A stretch of DNA of 38,687 nt from Burkholderiaceae bacterium. GTDB taxonomy: Bacteria > Pseudomonadota > Gammaproteobacteria > Burkholderiales > Burkholderiaceae_E. The stretch's first letter is position 1. Each line of letters opens with the position of its first letter. The notes beneath the pieces are model-generated. The model was not told the origin of the DNA. It made no database searches and saw only the letters and a program-made list of their open reading frames with translations. The position numbers and the translations under genes are program-made. The stretch spans positions 2,008-40,694 of the forward strand of contig JAHEMI010000012.1 of the NCBI GenBank assembly GCA_024643785.1. Reading direction: 5' to 3'. Below, piece by piece: positions 10,739 through 17,704 of the stretch.

Positions 10739-11611
10739 ATGCCCCTTGAGGCACTCGCCCTGGTGCTGGTTGCGGCTTGCATCCACGCCACCTGGAACTA
10801 CTGGGTAAAGCGCGCCCAGGTTTCCGGTGCCTCGCTGGTCTGGGCCTCGTCGGCCACGACCGCAGTGCTCTACGCGCCGATCGCGTTGTGGCTGTTCGGC
10901 TCTCAATTGCTGCAGTTCGGTGCTGCGCAGTGGGTCGCGGTGGCGGCGAGCGGCATCCTGCACACCGGCTACTTCCTGTCGCTGCAACGCGGCTACGCCG
11001 CCGCCGACCTGTCGGTGGTCTATCCGGTGGCCCGCGGCACCGGCCCACTGCTGGCATCGATCGCCGCGATGATCTGGTTTGCCGAGACCCCGACGCCGGG
11101 GTCGATCACGGGCCTGGCCCTGATCGTCAGCGGGACGTTCACGATCGCCGGCGGCTGGGCGCTGTTCCGGCGCATCGGCACCGAAAAGGCGCGGCGCGGA
11201 CTGGCCTGGGGCGCGCTGACCGGGTTGTTCATCGCCACCTATACCATCAATGACGGCCGTGCCGTCAAGCTGTTGGCGATCGCGCCGCTGCTGTTCGACT
11301 GGCTCTCCGGGGTGCTGCGCGCGATCTTCCTGGTCCCGCTGGTGATGCGCCAGAGGGTGGCGCTGCGGCGCGACCTCGCGACCAGCTGGCGCTACATGCT
11401 GGGGGTCGGCTTGCTGGCGCCGCTGGGCTACATCCTGGTACTCACCGCAATGCAGATTGCGCCGGTGAGCCGGGTCGCGCCGGCCCGCGAGGTATCGATG
11501 CTGCTGGCCGCCTTCCTCGGCGCCCGGCTGCTCGGCGAAGGCAACTTGCGCCGCCGGCTGATCGGGGCGGCGCTGATTGCCGGCGGGGTGGTCAGTCTGA
11601 CCGTTTGGTGA
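10739..11611 (+). CDS. EamA/DMT superfamily transporter
   Basis: The 290-residue membrane protein has about ten predicted helices arranged as two EamA repeats (about residues 5-135 and 150-288). It starts EALALVLVAACIHATWNYWVKRA, with the helix-1 HATWN signature common in this branch, and ends LIGAALIAGGVVSLTVW as EamA proteins do. Members export amino acids, metabolites or other small molecules across the inner membrane. The context with an FAH hydrolase and an Ldh-family dehydrogenase suggests an organic acid or aromatic-derived metabolite, but this is inference. Its 3' end overlaps the 3' end of the convergent ubiT gene by 20 bases, leaving no room for a separate terminator. Confidence 0.85.
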   Translation: MPLEALALVLVAACIHATWNYWVKRAQVSGASLVWASSATTAVLYAPIALWLFGSQLLQFGAAQWVAVAASGILHTGYFLSLQRGYAAADLSVVYPVARGTGPLLASIAAMIWFAETPTPGSITGLALIVSGTFTIAGGWALFRRIGTEKARRGLAWGALTGLFIATYTINDGRAVKLLAIAPLLFDWLSGVLRAIFLVPLVMRQRVALRRDLATSWRYMLGVGLLAPLGYILVLTAMQIAPVSRVAPAREVSMLLAAFLGARLLGEGNLRRRLIGAALIAGGVVSLTVW

Positions 11612-12056
11612 ACAGTTCGCGCGGCGAGGCGGGCATGATCGGCCCGATCGCGTCGAGCGTGTTCTTGAGCAGCAGACCGAACTCGGTATCGCCTTCCATC
11701 ACCAGCGAGCGGTCGAAGAACAGCGTATCCGGGTCGTCGGTGCCCTGGAGCAGGCGCCAGAAGATCGCCGCCGCCGCGCTGATGCGCAACGCCACCGGCG
11801 CAGCCGACGGCGCGACCCGGAAGCCCTTGCCATCGAGCAGCATCAGGCAGCGCAGCCCGACGTCGCTCACCTCGAGCTCGACCGCGCGTCCCGCCAGCTC
11901 GGCGCGGGTGCTGTCGTCGAGGCGCGGCAGCAGCAACCGGTTGAGCGCCAGCGCCAGCATGTAAGAGGGCGGGGCAACCGGCAGCCGCCGGATCACCGAG
12001 CGCAACGCCGCCGGAAACGCGGGCAGGAAACGCCCGGGCTGAGTCGCCTGAATCAT
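11592..12056 (-). CDS. ubiT: O2-independent ubiquinone biosynthesis accessory factor UbiT (SCP2 domain)
   Basis: The 154-residue protein has an SCP2-like lipid-binding domain (about residues 30-135) with PSYMLALALNRLL, DVGLRCLMLLDGKGFRV and the acidic tail segment EFGLLLKNTLDAI, matching UbiT (formerly YhbT). In E. coli UbiT works with UbiU and UbiV to make ubiquinone without oxygen, probably by handling the lipid intermediates. The ATG at 12056 overlaps the ubiV stop in an ATGA junction; a longer in-frame start at 12098 lies inside ubiV and is less likely. It is the last gene of the nar-ubi run. The 3' end overlaps the convergent EamA gene. Confidence 0.9.
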   Translation of the reverse strand: MIQATQPGRFLPAFPAALRSVIRRLPVAPPSYMLALALNRLLLPRLDDSTRAELAGRAVELEVSDVGLRCLMLLDGKGFRVAPSAAPVALRISAAAAIFWRLLQGTDDPDTLFFDRSLVMEGDTEFGLLLKNTLDAIGPIMPASPRELFTKRSD

Positions 12057-13042
12057 GCCGATACCCTCCCGTTTCCAGGCGCCGCGACCGGCGCCCAATC
12101 CTTGCCCGGCAGGCCCGCCGCATAGCCGTTGACCAGTCCCCCGGGCAGGCAGAGCTGCTCGAGCATTGCCGCCCCCTCGCTGGCCGACTCGCCGCGATTG
12201 AAGACGCCATCGAAGCAGCGCACGATCGCGGCGAAATTCTGCGATTGCGGCGCCAGCCTCAGGCGCCTGATCCCTGCCGCGCAGAGCGCTTCACGTTCGC
12301 CGATCAGGCAGTGGCTCCCAGCCGATTGGGTCTGGATTCCATTCATGGCGAGGAATGGCTCGCCTTCGCGGCTGGCCAGCAACAGCCCGTCGGGATGCTC
12401 GATGCAGCGGAAGGCGCAGTCGTCCTTCTGCAGGTGATAGTGGCGCGCCGTGAAACAGCGCGCCGAGAATGCCAGCGGCATGCGGCCGAAAGCGAAGATC
12501 TCGGTCTCGATTGCGTCGCCGCCTTCGTCGCCCGCGGGCACCGGATCGGTGGCCGGGTTGATCGCGGCGACCGCGGCAATCGACAGTTCGAGCGGTGCGA
12601 CCCAGCGCGACGGCCCCAGTTGCGCGTACTCGCGCAGCGCCGCGCGGCTATAGACGTTGACGTGCGGCCCGAGCACGAACGGTCCGCGGCCGGCGAGCAG
12701 GCGCACCGCCGCCGCGTCGTTGGCTTCGACCCGGTACTCGCCGTTCTCGGCCAGGCGCCGCAACACCCGCAGATCGGACTCCGACTCGACCAGCACCTGC
12801 GCACTGAGGACGACGTCCTTGCCGGCGGCGCTCAGGTCGCGGGCGAGATCCAGCCAGTCCTCGGTCTTCATCTCCCGGCGCCGTGAACACACGGTCTCGC
12901 CGAGATAAACGGTCTGCGCGGCCGACTCCGCGACCTCGGCGTAGAACTCGGTCAGCGTGGCGCGGGTCCAGTAGTAGCTGACCGGCCCGACCGCCAGGGT
13001 GAACCCGGACCCCGCCGCCGCTTGCTGTGCAGTCGTCGTCAC
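12053..13042 (-). CDS. ubiV: O2-independent ubiquinone hydroxylation protein UbiV (peptidase U32 family)
   Basis: The 329-residue U32-family protein carries four cysteines at 52 (ETVCSRRR), 196, 209 and 213 (ARCFTARHYHLQKDDCAFRC). The 13- and 4-residue spacings of the last three equal those of E. coli UbiV (Cys180, 193, 197), which ligate a [4Fe-4S] cluster. With UbiU it performs the anaerobic hydroxylation steps of ubiquinone synthesis using prephenate as oxygen donor (known for E. coli). I prefer the GTG at 13042, which has GGAGG five bases upstream overlapping the ubiU stop; an upstream GTG at 13054 would add four residues. The stop overlaps the ubiT start by four bases. Confidence 0.93.
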   Translation of the reverse strand: MTTTAQQAAAGSGFTLAVGPVSYYWTRATLTEFYAEVAESAAQTVYLGETVCSRRREMKTEDWLDLARDLSAAGKDVVLSAQVLVESESDLRVLRRLAENGEYRVEANDAAAVRLLAGRGPFVLGPHVNVYSRAALREYAQLGPSRWVAPLELSIAAVAAINPATDPVPAGDEGGDAIETEIFAFGRMPLAFSARCFTARHYHLQKDDCAFRCIEHPDGLLLASREGEPFLAMNGIQTQSAGSHCLIGEREALCAAGIRRLRLAPQSQNFAAIVRCFDGVFNRGESASEGAAMLEQLCLPGGLVNGYAAGLPGKDWAPVAAPGNGRVSA

Positions 13043-13044
13043 CG

Positions 13045-14064
13045 CTACCTCCACGGCCGGTTGTAGGCGCCCAGCGTATGCTGCTGGCCCTCTGCAACCC
13101 TGCCCAATGCCGTGGTCCAGGCTGGCTGGACAAAAAAGCGGCCCGGGTCGAGCGCACAGGCATCGATGGCTGCGCGCCAGACCTTGGTCACCTGCTCGAC
13201 GTAGGCGGGGCTGCGCTGGCGGCCCTCGATCTTGATCGCCGCCACGCCCATGTTCATCAGTTCGGGCAGCACCGAGAGCGTGTTGAGGCTGGTCGGTTCC
13301 TCGAGCGCGTAGTCGGTGACGCCTTCAACCTCGAAGCGCCCCTTGCACAGCGTCGGGTAGCCGCGGGCCTCGTCGGCGCCGAAACAGTCGATCAGGACAT
13401 CGTTCAGCCGGGCCTCGACCACCGGCCCCTTCTCTACCCAGCGCACCGAAGCCGCTGGCGAGCAGACCCCGGCGTTGTTGGGCGAGCGCCCCGTCGCGTA
13501 GGAAGACAGGGCGCAACGCCCCTCGACCATCACGCACAGGCTGCCGAAGCCAAAGACTTCGATCTCGACCCCGGTGTTCTTGATCAGGTGCCCGACCTGG
13601 GAAATAGTCAGCACCCGCGGCAGTACTGCCCGCTGGATGCCGTAGCGTTCGCGATAGAACTCGATCGCCTCGTAGTTGGTCGCCGAAGCCTGGACCGAGA
13701 GGTGCAGACGCAGTTCGGGGTGATGGTCGCGGGCGTAGGCCATTACCGCCGGGTCGGCGAGGATCAGGGCGTCGGCACCGAAGGCGGCGGCGGCATCGAC
13801 CGCGCGATACCAGGGACTCTGGTCACGGGCCTCGCCGTAGGTATTGAGTGCCATCAGCACCTTGGCACCGCGGCGGTGGGCGTAATCGACGCCCTCGCGC
13901 GCCTGGGCCGCATCGAAGTTAAGTCCAGCAAAATTGCGCGCGTTGGTGGCGTCCTTCATGCCCATGTAAACCGTGTCGGCACCCGCGTCGACCGCGAGTT
14001 TGAGGGCGCGCAAGGAGCCAGCCGGACAGACGAGTTCCGGTTTCCGGGGTTTTTGGTCGGTCAT
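13045..14064 (-). CDS. ubiU: O2-independent ubiquinone hydroxylation protein UbiU (peptidase U32 family)
   Basis: The 339-residue protein starts PELVCPAGSLRALKLAVDAG after a short basic leader, the typical U32 start. Cysteines 177 (GSLCVMVEGRC), 184, 201 (NNAGVC) and 240 (TLCKGRF) have exactly the spacing of the four [4Fe-4S] ligands of E. coli UbiU (169, 176, 193, 232), shifted by eight. UbiU and UbiV form a complex required for ubiquinone synthesis in the absence of oxygen. ATG at 14064 is chosen; an in-frame TTG lies two codons upstream. The gene follows ppiC after 63 bases, the longest internal gap of the run, which could hold a secondary promoter. A weak TAAAGT element lies there, without a good -35. 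Confidence 0.94.
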   Translation of the reverse strand: MTDQKPRKPELVCPAGSLRALKLAVDAGADTVYMGMKDATNARNFAGLNFDAAQAREGVDYAHRRGAKVLMALNTYGEARDQSPWYRAVDAAAAFGADALILADPAVMAYARDHHPELRLHLSVQASATNYEAIEFYRERYGIQRAVLPRVLTISQVGHLIKNTGVEIEVFGFGSLCVMVEGRCALSSYATGRSPNNAGVCSPAASVRWVEKGPVVEARLNDVLIDCFGADEARGYPTLCKGRFEVEGVTDYALEEPTSLNTLSVLPELMNMGVAAIKIEGRQRSPAYVEQVTKVWRAAIDACALDPGRFFVQPAWTTALGRVAEGQQHTLGAYNRPWR

Positions 14065-14127
14065 TTCCAAGGCTTGGGTGAAGCTGAACCGCTCACTTTA
14101 CCACCGAGGCCGACCGGGCCGTTCCAC

Positions 14128-14805
14128 TCAGCGGACAACGCTAGTCAGGTATCTGCGCGCTTCGTTGATGTAGGCGCGCCGCGCCATGATCGCGGCAACC
14201 CGCTCGCGGACTTCAGCGTATGCCGGGACCTCGCCGGGCGCCCGTTCGAGCACTTCCACGATGTGGAAGCCGTGACGGCTGAGCACCAGCTGCGGCAACA
14301 CGCCCAGGGTGTCCCGGCCAAAGATCGCCTGGGCGAACTCAGGAGCACATTCGGCCGCGTCCAGCCAGCCGAGGGCGCCGCCGGCACCGCCGCTGGGGCA
14401 GTTGGACAGTTCCCGGGCCTGGCCGGCAAACCCCGACGAATCGCCGCGCAACCGGAGCAGGACCTGCTCGGCCTTGGTGCGCAGGGCATCGACCGGCACG
14501 CCGGGGGTTACCGCGAACAGGATGTGGCGTGCCAGCAGCCGCTCGCCGACCACAAATTCCTGGCGATGCGCCTCGTAGTAGCGGCGGCACTCGTCCTCGC
14601 CGGCTACCGCCGGCTGCAGCTCGGCGGCGAGCAGGCTCTCGAGAGCCGCGTGCACGGCCTCGGGATCGTCATCGGCGCCCAGCCCGGCGGGGAGCAGCCC
14701 CCGCGCCACTGCCTGCTGGCGCAACGCCGCCACCAGTTCGGCCTCGGATTCGTCCGCCCGGTCCTGCGCTGACGGGCCAGAATCGCGCCGGGCTTCCCGT
14801 CCCAT
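14128..14805 (-). CDS. PpiC-type (parvulin) peptidyl-prolyl isomerase of the nar operon
   Basis: The 225-residue protein has a helical N-terminal part (about 15-90) and a parvulin domain (about 95-200): RLLARHILFAVTPGVPVD, the LGWLDAAECAPEFAQAIF core, and SRHGFHIVEVLER with its conserved histidines. No signal peptide is visible, so it should act in the cytosol, unlike periplasmic SurA or PpiD. A PpiC-type gene directly after narI is also known from Pseudomonas nar operons, where it is presumed to help assembly of the reductase. ATG at 14805 lies five bases after the narI stop; a GTG at 14814 overlapping that stop (GTGA) is an alternative start. The cysteine-containing ELSNCPSG segment lies in the parvulin domain. 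Confidence 0.85.
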   Translation of the reverse strand: MGREARRDSGPSAQDRADESEAELVAALRQQAVARGLLPAGLGADDDPEAVHAALESLLAAELQPAVAGEDECRRYYEAHRQEFVVGERLLARHILFAVTPGVPVDALRTKAEQVLLRLRGDSSGFAGQARELSNCPSGGAGGALGWLDAAECAPEFAQAIFGRDTLGVLPQLVLSRHGFHIVEVLERAPGEVPAYAEVRERVAAIMARRAYINEARRYLTSVVR

Positions 14806-14810
14806 GGCGT

Positions 14811-15509
14811 TCACCGCCCGGCCGAGATGCGCCGGCTGCGCACCACCTGGTACGAGCGGCTCACGTAGCCGACCAGCGCGAAACCGCTCCAGACGTGCGC
14901 CAGGCGGGTAAACGGCAGCACCAGGAAGATCGTCATGCCGAGGAACAGGTGCAGCTTGAACACGAAACCAGCGCCGACCAGCATCTCGACCGCGCCCGCG
15001 CGGAAGGTGACGATGCGCTGCGCCCACTCGCCCAGCGCCATCATCAGGCTGCCGTCGGCGTGCTGCGCCGAGATTGGTACCGTGACCAGTCCGATCAGCA
15101 GTTGCAGCCACAGCAGTGCCCCGACCAGGACGTCACTGCGCCTGGTGACCGCCCAGATCCGCGGTTCGGTGAAGCGCCGGTGCAGCAGCAGCGACATGCC
15201 GATGAAAGCGGCCAGCCCCGCCATGCCGCCGGTGATCATCGCCATCTGCTGCTTGTCGGCGGCGGCAACGAAGTGCTCGTAGACCGAATGCGGCGTGAGC
15301 AGGCCGAAGAAGTGGCCGGCGAAGAGGAACAGCACCCCGACGTGAAACAGGTTGCTGCCCCAGCGCAACTGGCCGACCCGTAGCAGTTGCGACGAGTCCG
15401 TCTTCCAGGTGTATTGCTCGCGGTCGAAGCGGACCAGGCTGCCGAGCAGGAATACGCTCAGGGCAACGTAGGGGTAGTAGCCGAAGAGCAGGGTGTCGAG
15501 GTACGTCAT
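14811..15509 (-). CDS. narI: Respiratory nitrate reductase gamma subunit (cytochrome b)
   Basis: The 232-residue membrane protein is the di-heme cytochrome b that takes electrons from quinol and anchors NarGH on the cytoplasmic side. Five membrane helices are evident. The four heme-ligand histidines known from E. coli NarI fall at the same positions: His56 (GSNLFHVG), His66 (FAGHFFG), His187 (FKLHLFLG) and His205 (RLAHVW). The N-terminus MTYLDTLLFGYYPYVA is typical. ATG at 15509 overlaps the narJ stop (ATGA) and has AAGGAG seven bases upstream, so the longer frame to 15578 is discarded. Linked ubiUVT suggests ubiquinol as a donor, though menaquinol is not excluded. Confidence 0.97.
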   Translation of the reverse strand: MTYLDTLLFGYYPYVALSVFLLGSLVRFDREQYTWKTDSSQLLRVGQLRWGSNLFHVGVLFLFAGHFFGLLTPHSVYEHFVAAADKQQMAMITGGMAGLAAFIGMSLLLHRRFTEPRIWAVTRRSDVLVGALLWLQLLIGLVTVPISAQHADGSLMMALGEWAQRIVTFRAGAVEMLVGAGFVFKLHLFLGMTIFLVLPFTRLAHVWSGFALVGYVSRSYQVVRSRRISAGR

Positions 15510-16156
15510 GACGACGCTCCTTGGTGATGAAAGTGGATCGGTTGCACCCCGTCGCGCGGCCGCGCGGCCGCCGGGCAACCGTCGAAGGCCACCGGCTCCT
15601 CCCAGAGCACGTCGAGCGGTTGCTCGGGTTCGGCAGCGGCCGCGTCGAGCTCTTCGCCGGCAATCTCGATGGTGGCGGCCAGGACTGCCGCATACGGGCT
15701 GCCACGACGGGCCAGGGACGAGTGGATCAGATTGAGGATGTGGGCGAATTCGGCGACGAAGGCGTCGCCGGTTGCCTCCGGCTGGGTCGAGGCGAACTCG
15801 AGCGCGATCGGCAGGAAGTCCGGCAGTTCACCCGCCTTGAGTTCCATGCCGGCCTGCGCGTAGGTCGCCGCCAGGTCGACCATCGCCTGGCCCCGGTCGC
15901 GCGAGTCGCCGTGGACATGCTCGAAGAGGTGCAGCGATTGTGCCCGGCCGCGATCGAAGGTCTGCACGTAGCTGGCCTCGAGCTCGAGCTCGTCGCCGCC
16001 GCTCAGCCGCTCGACCAGCGAGTCGATCGCCGCGCGGTTCCTGGCGCCGAGCCGCGGCTCGGCGTGGAGCGCCGCGCCAATCTCCGGCAGCGCGGCCCGG
16101 AGCCCCGCGTCGGGGTAGCACAGCAGCCTGGCAAGTGCCCGATAGCTGATTCTCAT
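15506..16156 (-). CDS. narJ: Nitrate reductase assembly chaperone NarJ
   Basis: The 216-residue protein (NarJ/TorD fold, all helical) is the dedicated chaperone that helps insert molybdenum cofactor and the FS0 cluster into NarG and is not part of the final enzyme. It starts MRISYRALARLLCYPD, contains SYVQTFDRGRAQSLHLFEH and HGDSRDRGQAMVDL (about 60-95), the PDFLPIALEF segment and the NarJ C-terminal LWEEPVAFDGC. It is slightly shorter than E. coli NarJ (236). ATG at 16156 has AGGAG seven bases upstream, overlapping the narH stop 11 bases away. The stop overlaps narI. Internal coupling fits its role in assembling the flanking gene products. Confidence 0.95.
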   Translation of the reverse strand: MRISYRALARLLCYPDAGLRAALPEIGAALHAEPRLGARNRAAIDSLVERLSGGDELELEASYVQTFDRGRAQSLHLFEHVHGDSRDRGQAMVDLAATYAQAGMELKAGELPDFLPIALEFASTQPEATGDAFVAEFAHILNLIHSSLARRGSPYAAVLAATIEIAGEELDAAAAEPEQPLDVLWEEPVAFDGCPAAARPRDGVQPIHFHHQGASS

Positions 16157-16167
16157 CGCGCTTCTCC

Positions 16168-17688
16168 TCAGGCGGCCTTGATCGGGATCGTGCGCTTCTT
16201 GCGCGACCCGAACAGGCTGGCATCGGTTGCGCCGTCGGAACAGCCGTTGCCGAAAGTGAAGCCGCACCCGCCCCGGAGGTCGTAGGCGTTCTCGGCGTAC
16301 TCCCGATGAGTGGTCGGGATGACGAAGCGTTCCTCGTAGTCGGCGATCGCCATCACCCGGTACATCTCGCCGACCTGGGCCGCGCTCAGGCCGACCTGGT
16401 CGAGCACCGCGGCGTTGGCCTGCCCTTCGACGTGCACGCCGCGCATGTAGGAGCGCATCGCCAGCATCCGTTCGAGCGCGCGCACCACCGGCACGGTGTC
16501 GCCGGCGGTCAGCAGGTTGGCAAGATAGCGCACCGGGATGCGCAGCTGGCTCACGTCGGGAATCTCGCCATTGACGCCGATGTCGCCGGCATTGGCTGCC
16601 GACTGGATCGGCGAGAGCGGCGGCACGTACCAGACCATCGGCAGCGTCCGGTACTCGGGGTGCAGCGGCAATGCCACCTGCCATTCCACCGCCATCCGGT
16701 AGACCGGGCTGCGGGCCGCGGCGTCGAGCCAGGCCTGCGGGATGCCGTCGGCAAGAGCCTGCTCGATCACCTTGGGATCATGCGGATCGAGGAAGATGTC
16801 GAGCTGCGACTGGTACAGGTCCTGCTCGCCGGCAACGCTCGCGGCCTCCTCGATGCGGTCGGCATCGTAGAGCAGCACGCCAAGGTAGCGAATCCGGCCG
16901 ACGCAGGTCTCGGAGCACACCGTCGGCTGGCCCGCCTCGATGCGCGGATAGCAGAAGATGCACTTCTCGGCCTTGCCGCTCTGCCAGTTGTAGTAGATCT
17001 TCTTGTAGGGACAGCCCGAGACGCACATCCGCCAGCCGCGGCACTTGTCCTGGTCGATCAGTACGATGCCGTCCTCCTCGCGCTTGTAGATCGAGCCCGA
17101 CGGACACGATGCCACGCAGGCGGGGTTGAGGCAGTGCTCGCACAAGCGCGGCAGGTACATCATGAAGGTGTTCTCGAACTGCCCGTAGATGTCCTTCTGC
17201 ACCGCCTCGAAGTTGACGTCCTGCGAGCGCTTGGAGAATTCGCCGCCGAGGATTTCCTCCCAGTTCGGCCCCCACTCGATCTTCTCCATGCGCTTGCCGG
17301 TGATCAGGCTGCGCGGCCGCGCGGTCGGCGGCGCCTTCATCTCGGGCGCGCTCTGGAGGTGGTCGTAGTCGTAGTCGAAGGGCTCGTAGTAGTCGTCGAT
17401 CTCAGGCAGGTTGGGATTGGCGAAAATCTTGGCGAGCAGCTTCAGCTTGCCGCCCTGGCGCGGCTCGATCTTGCCGTTGGCCTTGCGCTTCCAGCCCCCT
17501 TGCCAGCGCTGCTGGTTCTCCCATTCCTTGGGGTAACCGATCCCCGGCTTGGTCTCGACGTTGTTGAACCAGGCGTATTCGACGCCCTTGCGGTTGGTCC
17601 AGACGTTCTTGCAGGTCACCGAGCAGGTGTGGCAACCGATACATTTGTCCAGATTGAGGACCATCCCGATCTGTGCACGTACTTTCAT
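16168..17688 (-). CDS. narH: Respiratory nitrate reductase beta subunit (iron-sulfur protein)
   Basis: The 506-residue protein carries the electron-wire clusters between NarI and NarG. The first cysteine group, 16-19-22-26 (KCIGCHTCSVTC), is in the same position as in E. coli NarH. The other groups appear as CEHCLNPACVASCP, CRGWRMCVSGCP and KCIFCYPR followed by CSETCVG. In CRGWRMC a tryptophan replaces one cysteine, which is the known basis of the [3Fe-4S] cluster. Length matches the family (512 in E. coli). ATG at 17688 has AGGGAG six bases upstream; the longer frame to 17748 begins within narG. It ends 11 bases before narJ. Confidence 0.98.
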   Translation of the reverse strand: MKVRAQIGMVLNLDKCIGCHTCSVTCKNVWTNRKGVEYAWFNNVETKPGIGYPKEWENQQRWQGGWKRKANGKIEPRQGGKLKLLAKIFANPNLPEIDDYYEPFDYDYDHLQSAPEMKAPPTARPRSLITGKRMEKIEWGPNWEEILGGEFSKRSQDVNFEAVQKDIYGQFENTFMMYLPRLCEHCLNPACVASCPSGSIYKREEDGIVLIDQDKCRGWRMCVSGCPYKKIYYNWQSGKAEKCIFCYPRIEAGQPTVCSETCVGRIRYLGVLLYDADRIEEAASVAGEQDLYQSQLDIFLDPHDPKVIEQALADGIPQAWLDAAARSPVYRMAVEWQVALPLHPEYRTLPMVWYVPPLSPIQSAANAGDIGVNGEIPDVSQLRIPVRYLANLLTAGDTVPVVRALERMLAMRSYMRGVHVEGQANAAVLDQVGLSAAQVGEMYRVMAIADYEERFVIPTTHREYAENAYDLRGGCGFTFGNGCSDGATDASLFGSRKKRTIPIKAA

Positions 17689-17704
17689 TGGATGCTCCCT
17701 CGCT

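Noticed and set aside
13027-14772. 581-residue plus-strand frame opposite ubiU and ppiC
   Set aside because: It covers genes whose FeS cysteines and parvulin motifs are on the minus strand; there is no supporting feature for the plus strand.
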